Below the pieces are notes generated by a model. The model was not told the DNA's origin. It did not search any database and saw only the letters and a list, made by a program, of their open reading frames with translations. Positions 1-8,697 of a DNA stretch of 52,887 bases are shown here, one piece after another (positions within the stretch are counted from its first letter, which is position 1; each line of letters opens with the position of its first letter). A program made the position numbers and the translations under genes. The DNA comes from Gp6-AA45 sp035652075 (lineage in GTDB: Bacteria > Acidobacteriota > Vicinamibacteria > Vicinamibacterales > CAVVIG01): NCBI GenBank assembly GCA_035652075.1, contig DASREL010000056.1:1-52887 (forward strand). Reading direction: 5' to 3'.

Positions 1-132
1 ATCCAGATCGGCGGCATCGGCGCGCTCGCGCCGAACCGGCGGCACGACCTCGCGCGGCTGGGTTTGCGCGCGATGTTCGCCGGCACGCTTGCCAACTTCA
101 TGACCGCGACCATCGCCGGATTCCTTCTCTAA
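1..132 (+). CDS. Concentrative nucleoside transporter, C-terminal end (partial)
   Basis: The window opens inside a reading frame whose last 43 residues begin IQIGGIGALAPNRR and end in a hydrophobic stretch (FAGTLANFMTATIAGFLL) before a TAA. This is the usual C-terminus of CNT/NupC-family nucleoside:cation symporters, where a Gly-rich turn with an Arg-Arg-Asp cluster precedes the last membrane helix. The TAA shares its final A with the ATG of the purine nucleoside phosphorylase gene, so the two are co-transcribed and probably translationally coupled, which fits nucleoside uptake feeding salvage. The N-terminus and start lie outside the window, so the substrate range cannot be judged. Confidence 0.82.
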   Translation: MQIGGIGALAPNRRHDLARLGLRAMFAGTLANFMTATIAGFLL

Positions 133-950
133 TGGGCTACTACGAACAGGTGAAAGAGGCCGCGGACGCGATTCGCGCGCAGGTGTCGGATGTTCCGAAA
201 ATCGCGATCGTACTCGGCTCGGGGCTGGGCGATTTCGCCAACTCGCTGACCGACGCGGTCACGATCCCATATGGCGATCTGCCGCACTGGCCGGCATCGC
301 GCGTGATCGGGCACGAGGGCAAACTCGTCATCGGAAAATCGCGCGGCCACCAGATCGCCGCGCTCGCCGGACGCTGTCACGTCTACGAAGGGCACCACGT
401 CCACACCGTGACGTTCGCCGTCCGCGTGATGGGACTGCTCGGGGTCAAGACGCTGATCGTCACCAACGCCGCCGGCGGCATCAACACCGGGTTTTCGCAG
501 GGCGCGTTGATGGTGATCGACGATCACATCAACCTGATGGGAACCAACCCGCTGGTCGGCGCCAACGACGACCGGTTCGGCCCACGCTTTCCGGACATGA
601 CAGAGGTCTACTCGTCACGGTTGCGCACCATTGCCGACAAAGCCGGGAAGGGGATGGCGCTGCTTCTGCCGCATGGTATCTATATCGCGCTCCTCGGACC
701 CAGTTACGAAACGCCGGCGGAGATCCGATATCTAAGAACGATTGGCGCCGACGCGGTCGGTATGTCGACGGTGCCTGAAGCGATCGTGGCGAGACATATG
801 GGCATGGACGTGCTCGGGATTTCATGCATCACGAACATGGCCGCGGGTGTGCTGCCCAAGCCGCTCGATCACAACGAGGTGATGGAAACGGCGCGGCGGG
901 TCCGCGGACAGTTCATTGCGTTGTTAGAGGCCATCATTGAGCAGCTCTGA
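132..950 (+). CDS. punA: Purine nucleoside phosphorylase (family 2, trimeric type)
   Basis: A 272-residue protein of the length normal for trimeric PNPs, which split inosine or guanosine with phosphate into base and ribose-1-phosphate in the cytoplasm. Visible motifs are the phosphate-binding LGSGLGDF near residue 28, the CHVYEGH loop, VTNAAGG, GPSYETPAE, and the GMSTVPEAIVARH segment. The base-contacting residues look like a 6-oxopurine PNP: a Glu in YETPAE and an Asn in the CITNMA segment, where methylthioadenosine phosphorylases carry Asp. The start ATG overlaps the upstream transporter stop by one base. The 3' end overlaps the cytidine deaminase start by 14 bases. Purine nucleoside salvage is the confident role; the preference between inosine and guanosine is not visible. 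Confidence 0.93.
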   Translation: MGYYEQVKEAADAIRAQVSDVPKIAIVLGSGLGDFANSLTDAVTIPYGDLPHWPASRVIGHEGKLVIGKSRGHQIAALAGRCHVYEGHHVHTVTFAVRVMGLLGVKTLIVTNAAGGINTGFSQGALMVIDDHINLMGTNPLVGANDDRFGPRFPDMTEVYSSRLRTIADKAGKGMALLLPHGIYIALLGPSYETPAEIRYLRTIGADAVGMSTVPEAIVARHMGMDVLGISCITNMAAGVLPKPLDHNEVMETARRVRGQFIALLEAIIEQL

Positions 951-1782
951 TAATCGCCGTTTGTCGGTCGCGCTCGTCGACGTCAACGCCGGTCACGAAG
1001 GCGAGTTTCTGACGTTGACGACGGCGTTCGAGGCGATCCTGATCGCGAAGAACTACGGCCGCGCGGAGATCATCCGCGACGAGGCGCAGCCGGGCCGGTT
1101 CTATGCCGTGCGGCACTGGACGAATGCCGAAGCGGCCGAGCTCTGCCACTCCGATCCCGACGTCCAGGCGATCACCTCGAAGCTGTATCAGATCTCGCGC
1201 ATCACCCACGTCGTCAACGGCGTGAAGAAAGCGGATCCGCTGCGGCTGCTGCTCGACGACCGGCGCGCGCGGGTCGAAGCCGACCGGCGCACCGGGTTCG
1301 ATCGCCGCATGAAGAACGTCGGCAGCCCGACCGGCAGCGATCGCCGCAACGGACGCGATCGGCGCCTGGGCCCGCGACGTTTGCGCGATCGTCCAGGCGA
1401 AGTCGATCTCGTCGCGGCGGCGCGCCGCGCGCGCGAGTTCGCCGACGCCGCCTTCTCGAAGTTCAAAGTCGGCGCCGCGCTCGAAACCGCCGACGGCCAG
1501 ATCATCACCGGGTGCAACATCGAGAACGCGACGTACGGCCTGACGATCTGCGCCGAGCGCGTGGCGATGTTCAAGGCGCTGTCGGAAGGGCATCGTGCCT
1601 TCACGCGTATCGCGATCGTGGCCGACACCGAAGCGCCGACGCCGCCGTGCGGCGCCTGCCGCCAAATCCTGTGGGAGTTCGGCGGCAACCTTGAAATCCT
1701 GCTCGGGAACCTCAAAGAAGAAAAGGGCACGCATCACCTGAAGAACCTGCTGCCGCTGCCCTTCGACGCACGCCTCTTATAG
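937..1782 (+). CDS. cdd: Cytidine deaminase with N-terminal ABM-like domain and DRR-rich linker
   Basis: A 281-residue protein starting at TTG 937, with AGAGG at 926-930 as Shine-Dalgarno inside the end of the PNP gene. Residues about 8-96 resemble a dimeric alpha/beta-barrel (ABM-like) domain. Residues about 108-152 are an arginine-rich linker with repeated DRR triplets (DRRARVEADRR, FDRR, SDRR, RDRR). Residues about 155-281 are a complete cytidine deaminase with the zinc ligands C205, C238 and C241 and catalytic E207 (CAER and PCGAC motifs). Stand-alone Cdd proteins are about 130 residues, so this is a fusion about twice normal size. Cytidine or deoxycytidine deamination to uridine fits the salvage operon. 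The N-terminal domain's job is unknown; its placement suggests oligomerisation or regulation, which is inference. Confidence 0.85.
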   Translation: MSSSDNRRLSVALVDVNAGHEGEFLTLTTAFEAILIAKNYGRAEIIRDEAQPGRFYAVRHWTNAEAAELCHSDPDVQAITSKLYQISRITHVVNGVKKADPLRLLLDDRRARVEADRRTGFDRRMKNVGSPTGSDRRNGRDRRLGPRRLRDRPGEVDLVAAARRAREFADAAFSKFKVGAALETADGQIITGCNIENATYGLTICAERVAMFKALSEGHRAFTRIAIVADTEAPTPPCGACRQILWEFGGNLEILLGNLKEEKGTHHLKNLLPLPFDARLL

Positions 1783-1785
1783 AAT
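1780..1785 (+). promoter_or_regulatory. Possible -10 hexamer for a leaderless mtnA transcript
   Basis: TAGAAT lies 7 bases before the mtnA ATG and there is no Shine-Dalgarno. If it is a sigma-70 -10 box, transcription would begin at or next to the start codon. No convincing -35 element is present at 17 bases, so this rests on position and on the same arrangement at several other genes here. Confidence 0.35.
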
Positions 1786-1792
1786 CGAGCGA

Positions 1793-2836
<1,044 letters not shown>

Positions 2837-2840
2837 GTAG

Positions 2841-3899
2841 ATGCGCATCCTCGGGATCGAAACCTCGTGCGACGAAACCTCGGCCGCGGTCGTCGAGGAA
2901 ACTGGCGACGTATCGAAGCCGTGGGCGATTCGATCGAACGTGATCGCATCGCAGGTCCCGATCCATCGCGAGTGGGGCGGTGTGGTCCCAGAGCTCGCCT
3001 CACGTCAGCACATCCGCGACATTTGCGGCGTCGTCGAACGCGCGCTCGAAGAAGCGGAAACGACGTGGACCGATCTCGGCGCCGTCGCGGTCACGCAGGG
3101 ACCGGGGCTGGTCGGCTCGCTGCTCGTCGGGGTGTCGTTCGCAAAGGGCGCCGCCGCGACGGCCAATCTGCCGCTCGTCGGTGTCCATCATCTTGCCGGC
3201 CACATCGAATCACTCGTCCTGCAGAACGGCGAGATGCCGCTGCCGGCCGTCGTGCTCGTGGTGTCGGGCGGGCACACCAGCCTTTATGTGGTCGAACGGC
3301 CAGGACACTACGAACTCATCAGCCGAACGCGCGATGACGCGGCGGGCGAAGCGTACGACAAAGTCGCAAAGCTGCTCGGCCTTGGGTATCCCGGCGGACC
3401 GATCATCGACAAGCTCGCGAAACACGGAAACGATCGCGCCGTCAATCTGCCGACGACGCGGTTGACGCACGCGGATCGCAACGCGCCAGAATTGAAGGGC
3501 GATCTCGACTTCAGCTTCAGTGGATTGAAGACGGCCGTATTGCGGCACGTTCGCGAACGCCAGTCGAGTGCAGGCGCGGACTTCAGTCCCGCCGAAGTGG
3601 CGGATATCGCGGCGAGCTTTCAGCGCGTCGTCGTCACCGTCCTGATCGATCGCCTGTTCGACGCCGCACGCCGATTCGGCGCCAAGAGCGTCGGCGTGTC
3701 CGGCGGCGTGTCGGCGAACAGCCGCCTGCGCGAGGAACTGCAGCGGCGCGGCGAAGCGCGCGAGATCCCGACGTTCTTGCCCAGCCTCAAACTCTCGACC
3801 GACAACGCGGCGATGATCGCCGCCGCGGGTCTGCGGAAATTCCGCGCCGGCATCACGTCGCCGCTCGACATAAACGCGGACGCCGCGCTCGCACTTTAG
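2841..3899 (+). CDS. tsaD: tRNA N6-adenosine threonylcarbamoyltransferase
   Basis: A 352-residue TsaD/Kae1 protein that transfers the threonylcarbamoyl group onto A37 of ANN-decoding tRNAs, working with TsaB and TsaE in the cytoplasm. The ASKHA signature IETSCDETSAAV is at residues 5-16, the metal-binding HHLAGH near residue 115, the nucleotide-binding VLVVSGGHTSLY around residue 135, and the C-terminal VGVSGGVSANSRLRE and STDNAAMIA motifs are intact. Four bases separate it from mtnA. Its TAG stop lies inside the first unit of a 12-copy nonamer array that fills the whole gap to the next gene. No tsaB or tsaE is in the window. Confidence 0.96.
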   Translation: MRILGIETSCDETSAAVVEETGDVSKPWAIRSNVIASQVPIHREWGGVVPELASRQHIRDICGVVERALEEAETTWTDLGAVAVTQGPGLVGSLLVGVSFAKGAAATANLPLVGVHHLAGHIESLVLQNGEMPLPAVVLVVSGGHTSLYVVERPGHYELISRTRDDAAGEAYDKVAKLLGLGYPGGPIIDKLAKHGNDRAVNLPTTRLTHADRNAPELKGDLDFSFSGLKTAVLRHVRERQSSAGADFSPAEVADIAASFQRVVVTVLIDRLFDAARRFGAKSVGVSGGVSANSRLREELQRRGEAREIPTFLPSLKLSTDNAAMIAAAGLRKFRAGITSPLDINADAALAL

Positions 3900-4002
3900 G
3901 CACTTCAGGCACATTAGGCACTTCAGGCACGTTGGCACTTCATGCACGTTAGGCACTTCAGGCACGTTAGGCACCTTAGGCACCTTAGGCACCTTAGGCA
4001 CC
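3896..4002 (+). repeat. 12-unit nonamer tandem array (TTAGGCACC family) after tsaD
   Basis: Twelve consecutive units of period 9 (one of 8) run without interruption: early units alternate TTAGGCACT and TCAGGCACG types, and the last four are identical TTAGGCACC. The first unit contains the tsaD stop codon and the last ends directly before the ATG of the YjbQ-family gene, so the array is the entire intergenic region. There is no Shine-Dalgarno for the downstream gene. There are no spacers, so it is not a CRISPR array. The homogeneous 3' units suggest recent expansion by slippage. Confidence 0.95.
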
Positions 4003-4416
4003 ATGACCGTCTACACCGACTACCTCTGGTTCAACACCAAGCAACGGCAGGAATTCGTGCGCATTACGGATGAGGTCGCACAGATCGTGCAAGCGAGCGG
4101 CGTCGCCGAAGGTATGGTGTTGGTGTCGGCGATGCACATCACGTCGGGCGTCTACGTCAACGACTGGGAAGACGGCCTGATTCAAGACTTCCAGGTCTGG
4201 CTCGAGAAGCTCGCGCCGTCTGGTCTCAACTACAGGCATCACCAGACGGGCGAAGACAACGCCGACGCGCACCTCAAGCGCACGATCATGGGACATCAAG
4301 TGCTGCTGCCGATCACGATGGGGAAACTCGATCTCGGACCGTGGGAGCAGGTCTTCTACGCCGAGTTCGACGGCCGGCGGCGCAAACGCGTCGTCGTGAA
4401 AGTGATGGGTGAGTGA
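4003..4416 (+). CDS. YjbQ/UPF0047 family protein
   Basis: A 137-residue protein of the YjbQ (UPF0047) family, some members of which are annotated as secondary thiamine-phosphate synthase because they can complement thiamine synthesis weakly. The family hallmarks are present: the SAMHITSGVYVNDWE segment near residue 45, a RHHQTGEDNADAHLKRTIMG core near residue 80, and a C-terminal LDLGPWEQVFYAEFDG strand. The real physiological substrate of the family is not established. The ATG directly follows the nonamer array, so initiation is either leaderless or coupled through the repeat. The last four bases overlap the GTG of the Nudix gene. Confidence 0.88.
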   Translation: MTVYTDYLWFNTKQRQEFVRITDEVAQIVQASGVAEGMVLVSAMHITSGVYVNDWEDGLIQDFQVWLEKLAPSGLNYRHHQTGEDNADAHLKRTIMGHQVLLPITMGKLDLGPWEQVFYAEFDGRRRKRVVVKVMGE

Positions 4417-4880
4417 GGGAATATCCCGATCGCCCCGTCGTCGGTGTCGGTGCGGTCATCGTCGACGCCAGCCGCGTGCTGCTCATTCGCCGCGGGCACG
4501 AACCGTTGAAGGGTGAATGGAGCATTCCCGGCGGCGCCGTGGAACTCGGTGAGACGCTCGAGGTCGCGATCGCGCGTGAAGTGCGCGAGGAAACCGGTCT
4601 CGACGTGGACGTCGGTCCGATGATCGACGTCTTCGACCGCATCCGCTTCGACGGAGACGGCAAGACGCTGTTCCACTATGTGCTCATCGATTTCGTCTGT
4701 CGTCCGGTCGGCGGCACGCTCGCGTGCGCGACCGACGCGGTCGAAGCGGCGTGGGCGTCGCTGATGGAGTTGACCGGCTACGGCGTCAACGACGCCACGA
4801 TCAGCGTGATCGAAAAAGGATTCGAGCGCGTTCGATCAGGACCGTGGACGCCACGCGAAGTACACTGGCACGCCGAGTAA
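4413..4880 (+). CDS. Nudix hydrolase
   Basis: A 155-residue Nudix-fold pyrophosphohydrolase. The Nudix box runs from GGAVELGETLEV to REVREETGL at about residues 36-58, with all the metal-binding glutamates present. The start is GTG in a GTGA overlap with the preceding stop, so it is translationally coupled to the YjbQ-family gene. The opening VGVGAVIVDASRVLLIRRG resembles ADP-ribose or NADH-type and MutT-like members, but substrate cannot be assigned. The 3' end overlaps the convergent permease gene by 45 bases, an unusually long convergent overlap that would permit antisense pairing of the two mRNA tails. Confidence 0.92.
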   Translation: MREYPDRPVVGVGAVIVDASRVLLIRRGHEPLKGEWSIPGGAVELGETLEVAIAREVREETGLDVDVGPMIDVFDRIRFDGDGKTLFHYVLIDFVCRPVGGTLACATDAVEAAWASLMELTGYGVNDATISVIEKGFERVRSGPWTPREVHWHAE

Positions 4881-6320
4881 CACGATGATCAGCCCCGGCC
4901 ACGTCGTCGCGGTGCGATAGAGGAAGAGCACGACGAGGATCGTCGCGGCACCTGCGATGTAGAGCGCCGGCACCACCGGATATCCAAAGGCGCGATACGG
5001 CCGCTCGACGTCCGGCTTCGTCTGCCGCAGCCGAAACAGCCCTGCGATCGTCAGGATGTAGAAGATCAACGCCGCCGAAATGACGTAATCGAGCAGATTG
5101 TTGTAGAGATTGCCGTACGTCTTCGTCGTCGCGTCGAAGGTGCGCGGCAAGACCAGGAAGACCGCCCAAAGTCCCTGCAGCACGAGTCCCCACGCCGGCA
5201 CTTTCGCGTCGTTCAGCTGTCCCGCGGACTTGAAGAAGAGTCCATCGCGCGCCATCGCGTACGACGCACGCGCGCCGGCGAGAATCAAGCCATTGCAGCA
5301 GCCGAACGTCGAGATCATGATCGCGACCGCCATGATCGTCGGGCCGAGGCCGGGAAAGATCGCGTTCAACGTCGCCGTCGCGACGCGGTCTGCCGGTGCG
5401 TGCTGCACCTGGCTGAACGTCAGCGTCACGAGATAGGCGACGTTCGCGAGCAGATACAGGCTGATGACGATGAACGTGCCGAGCGCGAGCGACAGCGGGA
5501 TGTTGCGGCGCGGATCCTTCACTTCGCCAGCCGTGAACGTGATGTTGTTCCACGCGTCGCTCGAGAACAGCGACCCGGTCTGACTGACGCAGATCGCCAC
5601 GAACAAACCAAACGTCGTTACCGCGGTCAGGCCCGGGACGATGTCGACGTTGCCGCGGATGGACCAGAGGTTGCCGAAATTGTCGGCGACCGCGGCGTGA
5701 TTCCACCCGAGCAGCAACCCCACGGCGATCAGTCCGAGCACGGCGCCGGTCTTCGCCGTCGTGAAGACATTCTGGATGATTTTTCCGTACTGGAGCCCGC
5801 GGGTGTTCGTCCACGTCAAGAGCGCGATGACGACAATCGCCACGAGCTGCGTCGTCGACAGCGACAACGCATAGCCGCTCGTGATGTGGATCGGCGCGAC
5901 GAGATAGTTATCGTCCGCGATCCACGGCACGAGCGCGCCGAAGTAGCGTGCAAAACCGACGGTGACCGCGGCAATCGTTCCGGTCTGGATGACGAGGAAC
6001 AGCGTCCAGCCGTACAGGAACCCCCACATCGGCGAAAACGATTCGCGGAGGTAGACATATTGTCCGCCCGCGCGCGGCATCATCGCCGCGAGCTCGCCGT
6101 ACGACAGCGCGCCGACGACGGTCAGCAGTCCGGTGACGATCCATGCGACGAGCAGCCATCCCGGACTGCCGATGACGCGGCCCATGTCGGCCGAGACAAT
6201 GAAGATGCCCGATCCGATCATCGACCCGACGACGACCATCGTCGAGTCGTAGAGGCCGAGACCTCGATGGAACTCGGTATCGAGCGCGGTCGCGGTCGAC
6301 TGCTGGGCGGTCGCTGACAT
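4836..6320 (-). CDS. APC-superfamily amino acid permease
   Basis: A 494-residue, 12-helix membrane protein of the amino acid-polyamine-organocation superfamily. Helix 1 carries the substrate-binding signature VGSMIGSGIFIVSADM, followed by SYGELAAMMPRAGGQYVYL, both typical of LAT/AdiC-like permeases. The frame stays open another 645 bases upstream, but that part is antisense to the HD gene and lacks membrane character; the first Met before the conserved RGLGLYDSTM region is at 6320. No Shine-Dalgarno is visible there. Only 18 bases separate this start from the most likely start of the divergent HD gene. Neutral or branched amino acids are plausible substrates, but that is family-level inference. 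Confidence 0.9.
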   Translation of the reverse strand: MSATAQQSTATALDTEFHRGLGLYDSTMVVVGSMIGSGIFIVSADMGRVIGSPGWLLVAWIVTGLLTVVGALSYGELAAMMPRAGGQYVYLRESFSPMWGFLYGWTLFLVIQTGTIAAVTVGFARYFGALVPWIADDNYLVAPIHITSGYALSLSTTQLVAIVVIALLTWTNTRGLQYGKIIQNVFTTAKTGAVLGLIAVGLLLGWNHAAVADNFGNLWSIRGNVDIVPGLTAVTTFGLFVAICVSQTGSLFSSDAWNNITFTAGEVKDPRRNIPLSLALGTFIVISLYLLANVAYLVTLTFSQVQHAPADRVATATLNAIFPGLGPTIMAVAIMISTFGCCNGLILAGARASYAMARDGLFFKSAGQLNDAKVPAWGLVLQGLWAVFLVLPRTFDATTKTYGNLYNNLLDYVISAALIFYILTIAGLFRLRQTKPDVERPYRAFGYPVVPALYIAGAATILVVLFLYRTATTWPGLIIVLLGVPVYFAWRPRS

Positions 6321-6338
6321 AAGATGCTGAAACTTACC

Positions 6339-6905
6339 ATGAATCGAGACGACGCCTGGGCGCTCCTGACGGAGTACACGAAGAGCGACAGCTTGTTGAA
6401 GCACGCGTTGGCCGTCGAAGCTGCGGTGCGCGGCTACGCGCGCAAATTCGGCGAGAACGAGGACGACTGGGGCATCACCGCGCTGCTGCACGATTTCGAT
6501 TACGAGCGGTGGCCGACGCTCGGCGACCACCCCAACAAAGGCGCCGAGATCCTGCGGTCGAAGGGCTATCCCGAGTGGATGATTCGCGCCATCCTGTCGC
6601 ACGCCAAGGAAATCACCGGCGTCGAGCGCGAATCGATGCTCGAGAAGACGCTGTTCGCGTGCGATGAATTGGCCGGGTTCATCACCGCCGCGTCGCTGGT
6701 GCGTCCGAGCAAGAGCGTGTTGGACCTCGAAGCGAGTTCGGTCAAGAAACGCATGAAGGATAAGGCGTTCGCGCGCGGCGTGAAGCGCGAGGACCTGGTC
6801 GAAGGCGCCCAATTGCTCGGCCTCTCGCTGGACGAGCACATCACGAACGTGATTGGGTCGATGCGCGAAAAAGCCGACGCGCTCGGGTTGCGAGGAACGC
6901 TCTGA
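6339..6905 (+). CDS. HD-domain phosphohydrolase family protein
   Basis: A 188-residue protein with the HD-superfamily ligand set: His in LLKHALAVEA, the His-Asp pair in ALLHDFDYERWP, a further His in ILSHAKEITG, and an Asp in FACDELAGF. It resembles uncharacterised HDIG-type hydrolases acting on phosphorylated small molecules. I chose the ATG at 6339 (MNRDDAWALL) over an ATG 15 bases earlier because relatives begin at this point; neither has a clear Shine-Dalgarno. It diverges from the amino-acid permease with almost no room for two conventional promoters. A partner or substrate cannot be deduced. Confidence 0.83.
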   Translation: MNRDDAWALLTEYTKSDSLLKHALAVEAAVRGYARKFGENEDDWGITALLHDFDYERWPTLGDHPNKGAEILRSKGYPEWMIRAILSHAKEITGVERESMLEKTLFACDELAGFITAASLVRPSKSVLDLEASSVKKRMKDKAFARGVKREDLVEGAQLLGLSLDEHITNVIGSMREKADALGLRGTL

Positions 6906-6917
6906 TTCGTCCGTCCG

Positions 6918-6923
6918 TATAAC
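6918..6923 (+). promoter_or_regulatory. Possible -10 hexamer before the ABC operon
   Basis: TATAAC ends 7 bases before the ATG at 6931. There is no Shine-Dalgarno, so the first gene of the ABC operon may be leaderless. No good -35 element is visible. Confidence 0.35.
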
Positions 6924-6930
6924 ACAGTGA

Positions 6931-7857
6931 ATGGCTGAACCGGTCGTCACGCTCGACGGCGTCACCGTCCTCTACGGCAAGAACGCCGCGCTGCGCGACG
7001 TGACGACGGCCTTTGCATCGGGCGCCGTCGGCCTCCTCGGCCCGAACGGCGCCGGCAAGAGCACGATGATCAAGTCGCTGCTCGGCTTCGTCGTCCCCGA
7101 CCGGGGGACGATGCGCGTCCTCGGGCTCGACGTCGCGAAGTCCCCGCTCGAAATCCGCGCGCGGGTCGGCTACATGCCGGAGAGCGATGCGCACATCCCC
7201 GGCATGAACGCGGTCTCGTTCGTCGCCTATTGCGGCGAGCTCGCGGGCTTGCCGCGCGTCGACGCAATGCAGCGGGCGCACGAAGTCCTGTTCTACGTCG
7301 GCCTCGGCGAAGCGCGGTACCGCAACGTCGAAACGTACTCGACTGGCATGAAGCAGCGCATCAAGCTGGCGCAGGCGCTCGTTCACGATCCGGATCTGCT
7401 GTTCCTCGACGAACCCACCAACGGCATGGATCCGAAAGGCCGCGACGAGATGCTCGATCTCGTCCGCGATCTCGGTCACAACAAAGGCGTCAACCTGATT
7501 CTGTCGTCGCATCTGCTCCCGGACGTCGAATACACGTGCGACCAGGTCGTCGTGATCGACAAAGGGACGGTCGCGACATCAGGCGAGATCAACGCGCTGA
7601 AGCAGCCGCGCGGACGCGTGTACGAGCTGCGCGTCAAGACGAGCGACGATGCGGAGGCGTTTCTCGAGCGGCTGCGCGTGGCCGGCCTCGATTGCCATGC
7701 GACCGACGAGGACGTCATGCGCGTGTTCGTGCCCGGGGACGGCGGCGCGCAGCAACTGTTCGCGCTTGCGGCCGAGGCGCACGTGCAGGTGCGGCACCTG
7801 CGGCCGAGTGTGCCGACGCTCGAAGACGTGTTCGCGCACGCGGTCGGCGAGGAATAA
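6931..7857 (+). CDS. ABC-2 exporter ATP-binding protein (first copy)
   Basis: A 308-residue ABC ATPase. Walker A is GPNGAGKST near residue 37, the signature is YSTGMKQR near residue 135, Walker B is LLFLDEPTNGMDP, and the H-loop is the His in ILSSHLLPDVE. The last 80 residues form the extra C-terminal domain common in ABC-2-type exporter ATPases, where the preceding sequence MRVLGLDV also fits. The stop is followed without any gap by the ATG of its permease. It opens a five-gene run of two ATPase/permease pairs. The exported substrate is unknown. Confidence 0.93.
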   Translation: MAEPVVTLDGVTVLYGKNAALRDVTTAFASGAVGLLGPNGAGKSTMIKSLLGFVVPDRGTMRVLGLDVAKSPLEIRARVGYMPESDAHIPGMNAVSFVAYCGELAGLPRVDAMQRAHEVLFYVGLGEARYRNVETYSTGMKQRIKLAQALVHDPDLLFLDEPTNGMDPKGRDEMLDLVRDLGHNKGVNLILSSHLLPDVEYTCDQVVVIDKGTVATSGEINALKQPRGRVYELRVKTSDDAEAFLERLRVAGLDCHATDEDVMRVFVPGDGGAQQLFALAAEAHVQVRHLRPSVPTLEDVFAHAVGEE

Positions 7858-8697
7858 ATGCCGATTCATGATCAGGGCTATCGGCGATACGGCGGCGGCA
7901 AATCACCGCGCGGGCAATCGTGGCTGGTGATCGCGAGGAGCGGTATCCGCACGATGCTCCAAAAGCGCGCGTTCCTCGGGTTGTTGCTGGTCTCGTGGTT
8001 TCCGTTCTTCGTGCGCGCCGTGCAGATCTACGCGGCCGCCAACGTGCCGCAGGCCGCGTTCCTGGCGCCGACCGCCGAAACGTTCCGGCAGTTTCTCGAT
8101 CAGCAGGAGATTTTCGCCTTCTTCATCACGGTGTATGTCGGCGCCGGACTGATCGCGAACGACCGACGCGCGAACGCGCTGCAGATCTATCTGTCGAAGC
8201 CCTTGACGCGCGCCGAGTACATCTTCGGGAAGCTCGCGATCCTGATGACGTTCCTGCTGTTCGTCACGTGGATCCCGGCGATCGTGCTGCTGATCGTGCA
8301 AATCGCATTCGCCGGCAACTTCACGTTCTTCACGAACAACCTGTATCTGTTCCCGGCGATCACCGTCTTTGCCTTCATTCAAGTGATCCTCGTCTCGTCG
8401 GCGATGCTCGCGCTGTCGTCGCTCTCGAACAGCAGCCGCTACGTCGGCATCCTCTACACTGCCGTGCTCTTTTTCACGCAGGCGATCTACGGCGTGATTT
8501 ACGCGGTGACGCGGTCGTCGATGTTGGCGTGGGTCTCGTTCTCGGCCAACCTGTCGCAGATCGGTGACGTGATCTTCCGCCTGCCGCACAAATACGACAC
8601 GCCGTGGCCGATCTCGTTTGTCGTGATCGCCGCGACGATCGCGGTCGCCGCGTTCGTGCTCGACCGGCGCGTGCGCGGCGTCGAGGTGGTCGCGTGA
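7858..8697 (+). CDS. ABC-2 type permease (first copy)
   Basis: A 279-residue integral membrane protein with about six hydrophobic segments, starting after a short basic cytoplasmic region (residues 1-20). The ALQIYLSKPLTRAEYIFGK motif near residue 105 is typical of ABC-2 permeases, where it follows a helix and precedes the coupling region. The ATG abuts the stop of the first ATPase. Its own stop overlaps the GTG of the second ATPase by four bases, so all are translated from one message. It should form the membrane channel with the preceding ATPase, probably beside the second pair. Confidence 0.88.
   Translation: MPIHDQGYRRYGGGKSPRGQSWLVIARSGIRTMLQKRAFLGLLLVSWFPFFVRAVQIYAAANVPQAAFLAPTAETFRQFLDQQEIFAFFITVYVGAGLIANDRRANALQIYLSKPLTRAEYIFGKLAILMTFLLFVTWIPAIVLLIVQIAFAGNFTFFTNNLYLFPAITVFAFIQVILVSSAMLALSSLSNSSRYVGILYTAVLFFTQAIYGVIYAVTRSSMLAWVSFSANLSQIGDVIFRLPHKYDTPWPISFVVIAATIAVAAFVLDRRVRGVEVVA

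Noticed and set aside
132..950. Methylthioadenosine phosphorylase instead of PNP
   Set aside because: The nearby mtnA invites it, but the base-binding position is Asn in CITNMA, as in 6-oxopurine PNPs, and the operon carries a nucleoside transporter and cytidine deaminase.
3896..4002. CRISPR-like array
   Set aside because: The units are only nine bases long and contiguous with no spacers, so it is a tandem repeat, not a CRISPR array.
5400..6317. 305-residue open frame on the plus strand
   Set aside because: It is antisense to the amino-acid permease, is full of Arg, Asp and Glu and has no recognisable domain, as expected for a mirror frame in G+C-rich coding DNA.
6321..6965. Longer N-terminus for the amino-acid permease
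   Set aside because: The extension is soluble, charged and antisense to the HD gene. APC permeases begin within about 30 residues of the RGLGLYDSTM motif, which the Met at 6320 satisfies.
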